NCBI RefSeq assembly: GCF_902686445.1
Contig: NC_062213.1
Location: 58,958,991 to 59,022,990, forward strand
Source: Sciurus carolinensis
Lineage: Eukaryota > Chordata > Mammalia > Rodentia > Sciuridae
Direction of reading: 5' to 3'
Length of the DNA: 64,000 nt
Numbering within the stretch: position 1 is the stretch's first letter; each line of letters starts with the position of its first letter. The notes beneath the pieces are model-generated. The model was given only the letters and a program-made list of their open reading frames with translations, did not search any database and was not told where the DNA came from. The translations under genes and the position numbers were made by a program. Shown here piece by piece: positions 1 through 10,099 of this stretch.

Positions 1-1660
1 TCAAGTCAAGTCCAAAAGGGAAGAGACAATCCAGGAACTGACCCGCTCTGGTCCCGCGACCAGATTTGCCTGAGGCCACAGGACTTGTGAGTGTGTGAGA
101 GAGTCTGCCTTGTGGGGTGCTGGGGGTGGCATTTGCTATTAACACACCAAAACACTTTCCAAAGGGGAGGGAGAGAAATTAAACTCCTTTTTTTTCTCAT
201 GTAAATCGAGTAACATTCACTCCAATTTGTATTCAATCAATGCCATTTCTAAGATTTCAGTGTTGGAGATATTTATTAATAAACAGATCACCATGTGATT
301 TTCTTTATAGTGCAGTATGCCTCCTTTCCACACCTACTGGGAATCCTTCTGCTTGTTGATTCAAGGGAATTAAAAATGGTACCAATAAAAGGAGCAAGGG
401 CTATTTAACAACACATTTCCTTGTGTCTCAAATCTGTACTGTCTAGCACAGAACCTCGTTTCTTGTCACTCTGCTGTGTTAAGAACAGCAGGCCACAGCC
501 ATTCAGGCTGCCCCATCAACTGTGAGTTTTAATTTAAACCACTTTCACATTTAGAAAAAAAAACACACACACAAAACCTCACTTTTTCCGCCAACCCATC
601 TTCACCCTGTGTTGTACCACCGAAAGCTTTCAGGCGATGCTCTACTCCCGGAGCAAGCCAAGCATATCAAGTGTGCCTGCAACACTCACAGGCTAATGAA
701 CAATGCACAAAAACAAAAGGAACAGCAAGGCTCCTATTATCTGATCTTCCGTAAAACACAAAAACTGCCTTCTCTGGTGCAGAGGAAGTGCCAGGAAGCC
801 TGCAGGTGTGAGCCAGTTAAAAGAAAAGGCTTGGGCTAAATAGATTCTTTGACTGTCAGGGATTAGAGTCATGGCACTAGTGGAAACACACATCTTTTCC
901 TTTAATTTACAAAATTTTCTCACGAGTCTGCAAGAGTTCACCCCATCAGGGGCTTTTGGAGGCCATTGAAATGTCTTAAGTTTTAATTAAGTTGGAGTTG
1001 TCAGAAGAAAGCTTTTTTGGCACAGAGTCAGGGTCATTAATTACTGCTATCTTTGTTTCTTTCTGTAAAGAGAACTCTGCTGACTTGTTGGGTTACTCAC
1101 CGAAGCCTACATTTTCTATCCTCCCGTTCCCATTCACTTCCAAGTGGGTCTTGATTAAGCAGTTTACCAATTACTTCCATCAGTTCTAGATACAAAGCTT
1201 TTACATACTGAAATCTTAAAAAACGTTTCTCATTAGTGGTTTGGGGTACAGTAGTAACAACAAATTTGTGTGGTGAGTTATGAATCCTGTACGAAGTTCT
1301 GCAATTTAAATATAACTATCTTCACATTTTTCACATCATTATCTATTTGACATACCTATTCATATTCTTACAGCCCATGACCTTGCCTGTTATGAAATGC
1401 TAATCAAGTTAAAATTACTTGCTTTACCCAATGACTTATAATTCTACCTGGAGACATCCAATTTTGACTGATATCCATCATCAGGCAAATATTCTTATTG
1501 TGGCCAGATAAAATTGGTTACCACTAACACTAATAATAGTTTGTAGATGTAAAAATGAAAGATGTAAGAAAGCAAAAGGTTTAGGTAATTTGTTAAAATT
1601 CTTCATATATCTCTAAAATGAAGCTATCACTATTTGGACAAAGTACATGACCTTATAAGT
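1..1660. other. single-copy DNA, CpG-enriched stretches, no gene
   Basis: No recognisable repeat or exon. CpG dinucleotides occur at 44-60 and again around 580-650, more often than in the rest of this CpG-poor window. A perfect 7-bp inverted repeat (TCTGGTC, loop CCGC, GACCAGA) lies at 47-64. The composition, mixed rather than simply AT-rich, is compatible with a conserved non-coding element, but that is inference. The short open frames on both strands show no splice context or recognisable protein. Confidence 0.35.
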
Positions 1661-1677
1661 CTTCTCAAATTGATTAT

Positions 1678-1996
1678 AGTTGTACCTCAGTATTCATGGG
1701 GCGTGGTTCTAAGATGCTCCGCCAATACCAAAAGTTGTGAGTACTCAAGTTCCTTATATAAGATGGTGCAGAATTCACGCAGAAACTATACACACCATCT
1801 TATACACTTTATATCATGTCTAGGGTACTTGTAATACCAAATTCAATATAAATGCTATTAAAACAGTTGTGATGCTATATTACTTAGGGAATGATGACAA
1901 GATAAAAGTTTGTACATGTTCAGTACAGATGCAATTTTTTTTAATGTTTTCAATCTGGGGATGGTTGAACCCATGGATATGGAGGACTGAGTCTTG
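1678..1996 (+). mobile_element. TcMar-Tigger DNA transposon, MER2-like non-autonomous copy
   Basis: The ends are imperfect terminal inverted repeats: the left end reads GTTGTACCTCAGTATTCATG and the right end, read on the other strand, begins CTCAGTCCTCCATATCCATG. Inside, the order of motifs matches what I know of MER2/Tigger elements: 'tgagtactcaagttcc', 'tataagatggtgcag', then 'gatgacaagataaaag' and 'gtacatgttcagtacagatg' before the right end. The length of about 320 bp is near full for this class. The copy is diverged, as expected of an ancient eutherian insertion, and cannot transpose by itself because it encodes no transposase. The exact subfamily is uncertain. Confidence 0.75.
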
Positions 1997-2322
1997 TAAA
2001 AAAATAATTCAAATTTATAAACTGCTGCCCAGATCTGAATAAGTCATATATATATTTGAATATATAAAAGTCATGAAAATCATATTCTGTTTAAAAATCA
2101 TGAATTCAAATTTGGATTTTTAAAAATGAAAACATATACTCATATTTTGAATCAATTTTCTTTTAAGTATTTTGCTTACAGTATATCTCTTATAAATCTC
2201 CCTGAGGGTTTTACATTTCTCATTTTTCAATTTCACTAAAAAATAGCAAAAATAAACAATTTAGATAAGATTCAGAAGAAAAGATGGAGTCGAATAATTG
2301 TCTCAAAAAACAAAAATTAGGA

Positions 2323-2510
2323 GTCAGGTGCAGTGGTGCACACCTGTAATCCCAGCAGCTTGAGAGGTTGAGGTGGGAGGATCGAGAGTTCAAAGTCAGT
2401 CTCAACAACTTAGCGAGGCCCTGTCTCAAAATAAAATAAACAAAATATAAAAAGAGCTGAGGATGTGGTTCAGTGGTTAAGCGCCTCTAGGTTTAATCCC
2501 CAGTACCAAA
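2323..2510 (+). mobile_element. B1-dID SINE (sciurid composite SINE)
   Basis: The left half (about 2323-2445) is 7SL/B1-like, starting 'caggtgcagtggtgcacacc' followed by 'tgtaatcccagcagctt', 'gtgggaggatcg', 'gagttcaaagtcag' and 'gaggccctgtctc'. After an A-rich linker the right half (about 2452-2510) is ID-like: 'gaggatgtggttcagtggtt' and 'aatccccagtacc'. This fusion is the B1-dID type of squirrels and dormice and is a main clue to the organism. The copy is full length apart from a poor 3' A tail. Confidence 0.85.
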
Positions 2511-2519
2511 GGAGGGATG

Positions 2520-3340
2520 GGAGGAAGCATCTAAACTAGAGTTAAACCGAATAATAATTATTTTAAATATGAATGATGAGAAAATGTTTATAAATCTGGG
2601 AAAACCCAATTACAGAGTCACACATTTCTTCCTGATAAGTATTTGCTACCACTTCAAAATATTTTCCCCAGTAATCTCTTAGTTACCTGCCATGAGTAAC
2701 AATCACACATGTGTTACCACCCAATACTACCTGCCATTTCCCACGAAGGGTTATGAATTTCATAATGGGCACTCATCCTTACAAGGACAATGCTCACCAT
2801 TATCTGATAATCAACCTCCAAATCTAGAATTCAAACTAGACTCTAATGTACAAAAGGCTGAAACAGTCAGTGTTTTTATTTGGTTTGGTTCAAAATAGGT
2901 CACTTTGGAAGGGAGGAGAAAATACTTAGTTTCACTAAATAGCTGAGGCTGTCATGCCTCATAAGGAAAAACTTTTTTTTCCTATTACACTATGCTACTT
3001 TTACACTTGAGATGACACACCTGAGAAAGAGGACATAATCTTCCTCTGCCTCTCAAAGTTCTAAATGCATTTCTAATCCATAATAATTGATGTAAATTTT
3101 AAAGTTCAGATAAAACAAGTTAGATAATCAAATGTAACTACTTAGTTCACTTAAGAAAGTACCCACATTTTATAAAAATTAATGAAGAGTCCTACACAAA
3201 TCATTTCCAAAGTCAAAAATAAAAGTAATACTTGTTGTCCTAGATTTTAAGTTTCCATTCTCCTTCCTTTGATGGATCTTCTTGTTTATGTTTCTGTTGT
3301 ATCATCCCAAAGGATACAGAAGCATAAGACTATGGTTTTT
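2520..3340. other. AT-rich DNA, nothing recognised
   Basis: No repeat family or exon was recognised. Open frames here are short and without splice context. Confidence 0.3.
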
Positions 3341-3344
3341 ACCT

Positions 3345-3412
3345 GCAAACTACATATCAAAGTGCTGGCATAGAGTAAGGACTTCAAGAAATGAATGAAC
3401 TTAAATGAAGAT
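3345..3412 (+). repeat. L2 3' end fragment (weak)
   Basis: The text 'gctggcatagagtaaggact' followed by 'aagaaatgaatgaa' matches the pattern of the L2 3' terminus (usually ending in a gaatgaatgaa-like run). Short and diverged, so the call is tentative. Confidence 0.4.
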
Positions 3413-3429
3413 ATTGATAATAGGTAAGT

Positions 3430-4180
3430 CTTTTTTTTTAAAACTGGTTCTTTTTAGTTATTCATTTTGACATAAATTATAAAAGGACATTTAATTTGCT
3501 CTAATTCCCCAAGTACTTTCCCTGTTTCTCCCCTCCTCCCTACCCCTGTTCCTTCCTCTCTGCTGATCTTTCTGCCTATTTATTTAGTGTCTTTTTTTTT
3601 TTTTTAATTAGTGTCTTGTGGATATACGTGATTGTGAGAGTCACTGTGGTGTATTCATATAGGTTGCTTGGGAAAGTTAGGTTAGATTCATTCACTGTTC
3701 TTCTCTTAGCCTGTCCCACTTCCCTCCCCTTCGATCCCCTTCACCTTGTTCACTGATCTTTCTTCTGTTTCTTTGGAATTCCCTTCCTCTCCCTGACCCT
3801 TTTCTTTCCTCGTTATTTTGGACTAGCTTCTGCATATCACAGAAAACATTCAACCTTTTACTTTTGGAGTCTGGCTTATTTCACTTAAGTTCCACCCATT
3901 TATCAGCAAATACCTTAATTTCATTCTTCTATAAGACTAATACTCCATTGTGTAAATATACTACATTTTCTTTATCCATTCATCTGTTGAAGATCAACTA
4001 GGTTGGTTTTATAGCTTGGCTATTGTGAATTGTTCTGGTATAAACATTGATGTGAGTGTATCCCTACAGTATCCTGATTTTAGATTTTTCGTTTATATAC
4101 TGAGGAGTGGGACAGCTGGGTCATGTTGTGGTTCCATTCCAAGTTTTTTGAGAGGTTTCCATACTGTTTCCCAGAGTTGA
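3430..4180 (-). mobile_element. LINE-1, 5'-truncated, antisense
   Basis: Read on the minus strand this is the L1 ORF2 end plus 3' UTR: on the plus strand the reverse complement shows 'ctccattgtgtaaatatact', 'tttatccattcatctgttga', 'ttggctattgtgaattgt' and 'aggagtgggacagctgggtc', diagnostic of the end of L1. The poly-A tail is seen as the T run at about 3431-3439, so the 3' end is at the low coordinate. A pyrimidine-rich 3' UTR lies at about 3440-3830. The copy stops near 4180, so it is 5' truncated and non-autonomous. It is less diverged than the other L1 pieces here and looks rodent-lineage. Confidence 0.85.
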
Positions 4181-4970
4181 ATCTTACACTCAGAACTGAA
4201 CCAATTTGGTACTTATGATTGTACAAAAAATAATTTATGTAATGATTCTGTGACATTTTAAATCATCCAATAACCCTATGAATCAGTTATGCCCATTCCC
4301 ATTTATCCGAATTTGTTATGAATACATGTAATTGTAATCTAAATACAATATGGTTTTGAAGGTGGATCTGTCCTATGTGAAACATTTTTAGAATGAGTGG
4401 ATGTGAAAGTTATATGAAGTTTGAGGAGTTTGTGGGATCCACTCTCTTCATCATTCCTGAATACCACACATATTTAATACACACATTATGACAGCATAGG
4501 ACAAGGCACTGCAGATCCCAACAAGGGGCAGTACTCCCTCAGCATGCTCATGGAGAGAACAAGTCAGGAAATGAAATGAACGAAATCAACCTCATGTAGT
4601 AAGTTTTCCCCTAGAAAGAGGTGAGATGCCATGGGGTAGAAGAAAGGCATCTCCAGATACCACTTCCTCAAAGATGTAATGCAAGCACTTGGCTGGCAGG
4701 TCTGACCTGGATAAGTCTGCAGAAGAGCAGCCAGGGGAGACGGAGCAGCATGTAGAGCATCTACAGAAAGGAAAAATATAGCATATTTGATGCACTTAAA
4801 GAAAAGGCCAGAGAAGATACAAATGTGAAGTACCTTGAAGAACAGGTGGAGACTAGGCTTGGAAGTGAATGATTTTGGAAATCACTAATAGGTGATAAGA
4901 GGCTCAGAAGGAGCACTGTGGCCATGGCAGGCTGCCTAGAATGATAAAATGTACATTGTAGCAATACTTA
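4181..4970. other. unique DNA, nothing recognised
   Basis: Low-CpG intergenic text. Overlapping minus-strand open frames at 4592-4964 have no recognisable domain or splice context. Confidence 0.3.
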
Positions 4971-6600
4971 TCCTTATTTTGGCTTCTGGCTTTTGCCATG
5001 ATTTTCTTCATCCTCCTTCTTGGTCTTTCTTATCCACTCTTAATTGTGTGTTTGTGATCTCCAGGGTTTCATATTAAACAACCTTTGTGAATTCATCTAT
5101 TCCTACACTGATGATTCCACACTTTCTGTCTTTTAACTAGGTCTCTGCTGAGATCTGAATTCATTTGCTACAAATGCCATCTTGGTATAGATACTTGAAT
5201 GTCTTATGAAAACCAAAACTCAACAACTATAAAACTGAACAGATTCTACTCTCTTCTTACTCATTCTCCACGCTTCCTCACAGTAACTATTTTTTATTGA
5301 GTTCTTTTTCATGCATTAGACACTGTTCTAAATGTCTTACAAACATTCTTATATCAAGTCCCCACAATACAGTCTTCAACCCTCCAGATTAGGGAATCCA
5401 GGCACGCAGAAATCCAGCAACTTGCACAAGGTCACAGTGCCAGTGAGAAATGAAACCAGGCTGAATACAGCCATTCTTTACCTTGATACCATATTCCTTC
5501 CTCAAACCCTGCAGTTAATGGCACCTCAAAGTCATCCAATGACAGTCCGGAAATCTGAAAGTCATCTTTGTTGCTTCTGTTCCCCTACCTCCTATATCTA
5601 AATGATCAAAATGAGCACTCATTCCTAAATATGTCTTCTGACTATTTCTTAAACTTCTCAATATCCTGTTGCCATCTCTTGCCAACAACTCTTTCCTTCT
5701 AGTCAACTCAGATAACAAGCAGAGTATCTTGAAAAGGTAATCTGATGCATTAATTTAACAATTAATGGAACATCAGCATGCTGTCCTCCTTCCAGGAGCC
5801 AGAATTGCAGGAATGAATAAAATTAAGCTGCTGCCCTCACAGAGCCTAAATTCACGAAGGGAAGAAGAAGCAAACACTCAAACAAACAGGTAATTTCAGG
5901 TAGTAGTAAGAGCTGTAAGGAAAATGAAGCAGGAAAAAGTAGACCAGGGGAGCAGATGTAGCAGAGAAGATGCTATTGAAGGATTCTAATTTGATAAGTT
6001 AATTTCTCTACTAAATTTTCCTCAATAGCTTTCCTTTTCTCTTAGGATGAAACCTGAAATCCTTAACATGACTGTAACTGAAGTGAATGGCCAGGGCTTC
6101 CTAGAAAATTCCCAGTTTAAGACCCACTTCCTTTCACTGCCAAAATATTTCAGCTTTGAAGGTTGAGTTCATGGTCCTCCGACCCAAGTGACCTACAGGA
6201 TGATGGTTTCATCCCAGCTCCATCAATAGCTCCTTTATTGTCATCACTTGCTCATTTTACTCCCACTATCCCGACATCAGATCTTCTAAGTGCACAGAAT
6301 TCTCTCAGCCTTGACAGTGTTCCTCTTTCTTAATCCTATTGGTCCTCTAACTCAAAGCCTTCTAGCCTAAGTCTTTTCTTTTTCTTCAGAAACCTGTCCT
6401 CTTTCTTTCCTTACATTCTGTATTGTTCTGGAACATTTATTTCATCAATAACTAAATATTAGCACAGTTGTTTGATTGAGATGTCGGTCCTCGCCATCAG
6501 TCTGTAAACTTCAGGCTTGGACTGACTTTTTGTTATGCATTACTTTATCCCTAAGACCTCCATAATGCCCAGCACATAGCAATATGTTCAAAAAATGATG
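4970..6600 (+). repeat. L2 LINE, long degraded 3' portion, interrupted
   Basis: Segments in L2 order run along the plus strand: a 'gatgattccacactttctgtc'-like part near 5110, 'aaagtcatctttgttgcttc' near 5560, 'aactctttccttctagtc' near 5690, 'aggatgaaacctgaaatcc' near 6045, and the terminal 'cccagcacatagcaatatg' near 6568. A MIR copy (5285-5480) and an unclassified old repeat (about 5750-5990) interrupt it. Together it represents roughly the last 1.2-1.3 kb of an L2, a pre-eutherian element with no remaining coding capacity. Boundaries are approximate. Confidence 0.65.
5285..5480 (+). repeat. MIR-type SINE within L2
   Basis: The tail-region pattern 'tagacactgttctaaatg', then 'cagcaacttgcacaaggtca' and 'gaaatgaaaccaggctg' is the familiar MIR-class text. 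It divides the surrounding L2 and so inserted into it. Confidence 0.6.
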
Positions 6601-7390
6601 GAAGAAAATAGGTAGAGCTATTGGCAGGCAAGAGAGTAGAAGTACCTGACAGATTGAACAGTTAATCAGGATATGGTACTTGATGGAACCTCTTAATTGA
6701 GTGAGTATGGTGAAAGTCAGTAGAAAGAAGATTTAAAATTACTGGTTTCTAGACTGGGCAAGTGAATGGAGGATACTGCCATTGCCAGAGAAAAAGAAGC
6801 AATGACAGGAACAGGTTGGGGAAAGGGATGTCTTCTGTTTTAGATATACTGAATTTGAGATGTCTATGGAATGTCTAGATAGAGCTTGTTACTACTTATA
6901 GAAAAATTTGTTTTATGACAATAACAATTTTAAGAGAGTCATTGTCAACTGAGGCCCAGGAAAACTTTAAAAACTTTAAAAATTCCCATTTGCCTAGTAG
7001 GATGGTGATAAACCATAGTTTTTATTTTGCTTCTTCAACCTCAATTTTAGGAAATCAAATACCAATTCACAGAGCAAAAAAATAGCAAGACATAACAACT
7101 CCCATTATAATTTTGAAAATACGCTGCTAAGTAGTTTAGACAAAAAAAATAGTCATAGAATATCTAATAACATGGCAGGCAAAAATGCAATCTATGTAAA
7201 ATATTCAATTTTTTATTCTTAAATACTAACTTTTTAATATCTTTGCTCTATGTACTTATAGTCAGTAGACATTGATATGCATGATAACTTGCAAGGGGAA
7301 TGAGATTAGATGACACTTTGACTTCATGAGCAGAGCAAGTGAAATTATCCCAATAGAAAACTTACCAAATTCTAAAGTACACAAGGCATA
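6600..7390. other. AT-rich DNA, nothing recognised
   Basis: No repeat family, exon or regulatory feature could be supported. Confidence 0.3.
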
Positions 7391-7396
7391 CTGAGA

Positions 7397-7939
7397 TTAT
7401 ATTACAAATATGAAAAAAAGATTCAACCTACAAATACAAAAATAAGAATTTCTGGAGAAGTCATTCATATTATCCATTTCCTTGTGTCCCCTACAGTACT
7501 TAGTATTCCTGACCACAATTTTTTTGAAATTCCTTCTTCTTTTAGATTTTGGCTTTTCAGTAAACAGTCTTCTAGCTTCCTTCATTTCTAGTTGTCTTGG
7601 TTTTGCCTTTTCTTCTTTTTCCTTATCTTGATACATAAACAGGTGTTTCACAGGTGCTCTGTCTTTCAAGATCAAGTCTCCCCACATCATATCCTGTTCT
7701 TTTACTTTATCTTCTGGATGTAAAACACTAATAAGTTGAGATTCCTAATAACCACCTTTCTCCCAAACATATAAAACATGTCTATTAACCCAAAATTTGT
7801 CTCCTTCTGGGGCTTTCACCCTTTCTCCAAACTTGGAAAGTCTATATGTGAGGTCATCATATTTATGATCAATTCTGCCTCTGCTCCTCCTCTGTGCTCT
7901 CCACATTTCTATGATGCAAAACAGATACACAGGGGCCAC
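7397..7939 (-). other. lysine-rich broken reading frame, unknown, probably not a gene
   Basis: On the minus strand one frame is open from 7939 down to 7397 apart from a single TAG at 7745-7747 (about 180 codons in total). The distal part is very rich in K, E and R (for example KEKEEKAKPRQ). I do not recognise a protein family. No poly-A tail or splice sites frame it convincingly. A/G-rich DNA readily yields lysine/glutamate-rich open frames, so chance is the leading explanation; a decayed retrocopy is the alternative. Confidence 0.15.
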
Positions 7940-8520
7940 CTCAGATTCCTTCCTCTCTCCAGCCTGAAATATCTAATCAGTTGCAAGTATCTTCCTCTTC
8001 TAATGTGTCCTTCATCTTTTCCTTTCTCTCTACTCCCACTGTCTCTACCGAAAGTTTACTTCTCACTGAAACTATTATCACTATCCTCTAAATGACCTGC
8101 CTGACTAAAATAACAAAGCAAGCACTTATTATCATGGCTCACATTGTTGCTATTTATTACCATTAGTATTATTCCTAAACTATATTAGGGCAATTTTATT
8201 GTCAAGATCCATCATTGGCATCCCAGTGTCTACCAAAATACTTCCCAAATCCTTTACAAGTCATTCAAGTTTCATATTCCTTTCCTGAGTATTTCATTGT
8301 TATCCTCTGTGCCTGGGGAAAACTGAAAGGCTTACCTTTTTTTTTTTCAGTGCTTGCAAATAACTTTCTTATATTCTGTCTTTGATTATACACTACTCTC
8401 TTTCTACCCATATCCAAATTCCACTCATTATTGAAACTCCAATCCAAATGTTACCTCCACAAAACTCTGATTGCTACCACCAGAAATGCTCTTGTATTAG
8501 TTTGAAACATAAAGCATTTT
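7930..8520 (+). repeat. L2 LINE fragment
   Basis: The order 'cacctcagattccttcctc', 'ctaatcagttgcaagtatc', 'actcccactgtctctac', then 'attatcactatcctctaaat', 'cttcccaaatcctttaca' and 'caaatgttacctccac' follows the L2 3' region on the plus strand. Degraded and non-coding. Confidence 0.6.
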
Positions 8521-8529
8521 TTCAGTATT

Positions 8530-10019
8530 CCACCTATGGTGATTAATATATTCTGAATTTTATTAGTTATTTACCTATGTGACTTATTCATTGTAATAAT
8601 GTGTCAATGTCAATTCATCTTTAGAAAATGCCATACCCAGAAAAATATCAATAAGTACCCATGTGCTTCCTTGCACTTAGAAATTTCCTCTAATGATAAG
8701 CAACATAGTTTATTTTGTGAGAACAAGTTTTTAAGACAGCCCAGTGTTTAATTTTTGTCTTACTACTCACTAGCTACTTGTCTTTTGGAACATACTTAAT
8801 TCTTTGGAGACTCAATTGCTTTCAACTTGACTAATTCTACCTGCCATATATTTTGATAAGATTAAGTCAGCAGTAATATACAAACTGCTGTGTGTAAGTA
8901 TCTAATATACATCTTGGTTCTATTCATCTCTTCAGTATATTGGTAGGTTTCTAAGAAGTCTTGAATACTCACATGCACCAATCTTTATCTAGCAATATTT
9001 TAAAATGTACTGAAGAGGAAAAGGACACATGAGTGGGAGAGGTCAGACAATGAGGTGTTCTCTCTTTACTCAGGTCAAATTAAGGAAAACAAAAAATGGC
9101 TTGCCCAAATAATCTGTCAGCACCCACAAATGTTAACATAAAGTTAACACAAGATCACTGAATAAGGTAGTTTATGGAAATTTTACCTCTCGTCTTTTAA
9201 TTTCCACTTTACTGATGGGAAGGTCAGGACTCTGAAATTAAGACACTGCTGTCACCTACCTTGTAATAAAGTTGGGATGCAAGTTTGGGACAGTCTGATA
9301 CCTACTTTCATGTCATGGTATGTCATGCTGTCACAAACACACACACACATACACACACACACACAACCCTATGGGAGAAACACAATGAAATAAAGACACA
9401 TTAACTTTCTTAAAAGGTTATATTTTTTTCTGGGTTTTGATTAGGGTTATCTGAGAATCAATCAAAGGAAAACTAAATTAATTAAATACCAGACATTTGC
9501 CAAAAACAATATTGGACCAACAGCATGTTGTAGATTCTCTCTTGTGGAAGGAAAAGTTCAATTTTATTGAGATAATAAATATTCCTTTCAATAGTAATTT
9601 AAAAGTAGTAAAAGTGTCTTTTGTATATAATAGTGCCTTGAATGAATACACAATAGTTTAATAAATATTTATTTAAATAAATTGCTCTCAAATATTCTTT
9701 TCTATATTATTTTACTAGATAGGTTTCATTTCATATGGAAAGCAGAAATGGGGGAAAAATAATTAGTAAATTTATTATGTTAAATCTGTAATTGCTGGTA
9801 AGGTCTACAACATTCATGAATTGTTCTTTATTGATATCCAATAATATAGGTATTCGATACTGTCCATAGCCCACAGCCAGCAGCGTTTTTGCTTTTCAAG
9901 CAATAACTGAAATTGGATATTTCCTCAAAGAAGGGTTGTTGATATGTTTGAGGTACAGGTAAGATAATAAATCCATAAAATCCATATCTGTAAGATACTT
10001 TAACTATCCAAGTTGCAGT

Positions 10020-10020
<1 letters not shown>
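8530..10020. other. AT-rich DNA with one CA microsatellite, otherwise nothing recognised
   Basis: Single-copy-looking AT-rich text without exon signals. The only simple repeat is the CA run at 9337-9364. Confidence 0.3.
9337..9364. repeat. (CA)n microsatellite
   Basis: Dinucleotide CA run with one T interruption; likely polymorphic. Confidence 0.9.
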
Positions 10021-10022
<2 letters not shown>

Positions 10023-10051
<29 letters not shown>

Positions 10052-10090
10052 GGTACCAGGGATTGAACCCAAGGGTGCTTTACTACTGAT
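10023..10090 (-). mobile_element. ID-type SINE, truncated, antisense
   Basis: A run of 29 T (10023-10051) is the A tail of an element on the minus strand. It is followed by 'tggtaccagggattgaaccc', the ID box B region in reverse. The ID body loses similarity after about 10090, so it is truncated at its 5' end. Confidence 0.75.
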
Positions 10091-10099
10091 GATGGTCAC

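Noticed and set aside
9337..9364. CA-rich and other simple runs as a CRISPR or satellite array
   Set aside because: Plain dinucleotide microsatellites; the host is a mammal and there are no spaced repeats.
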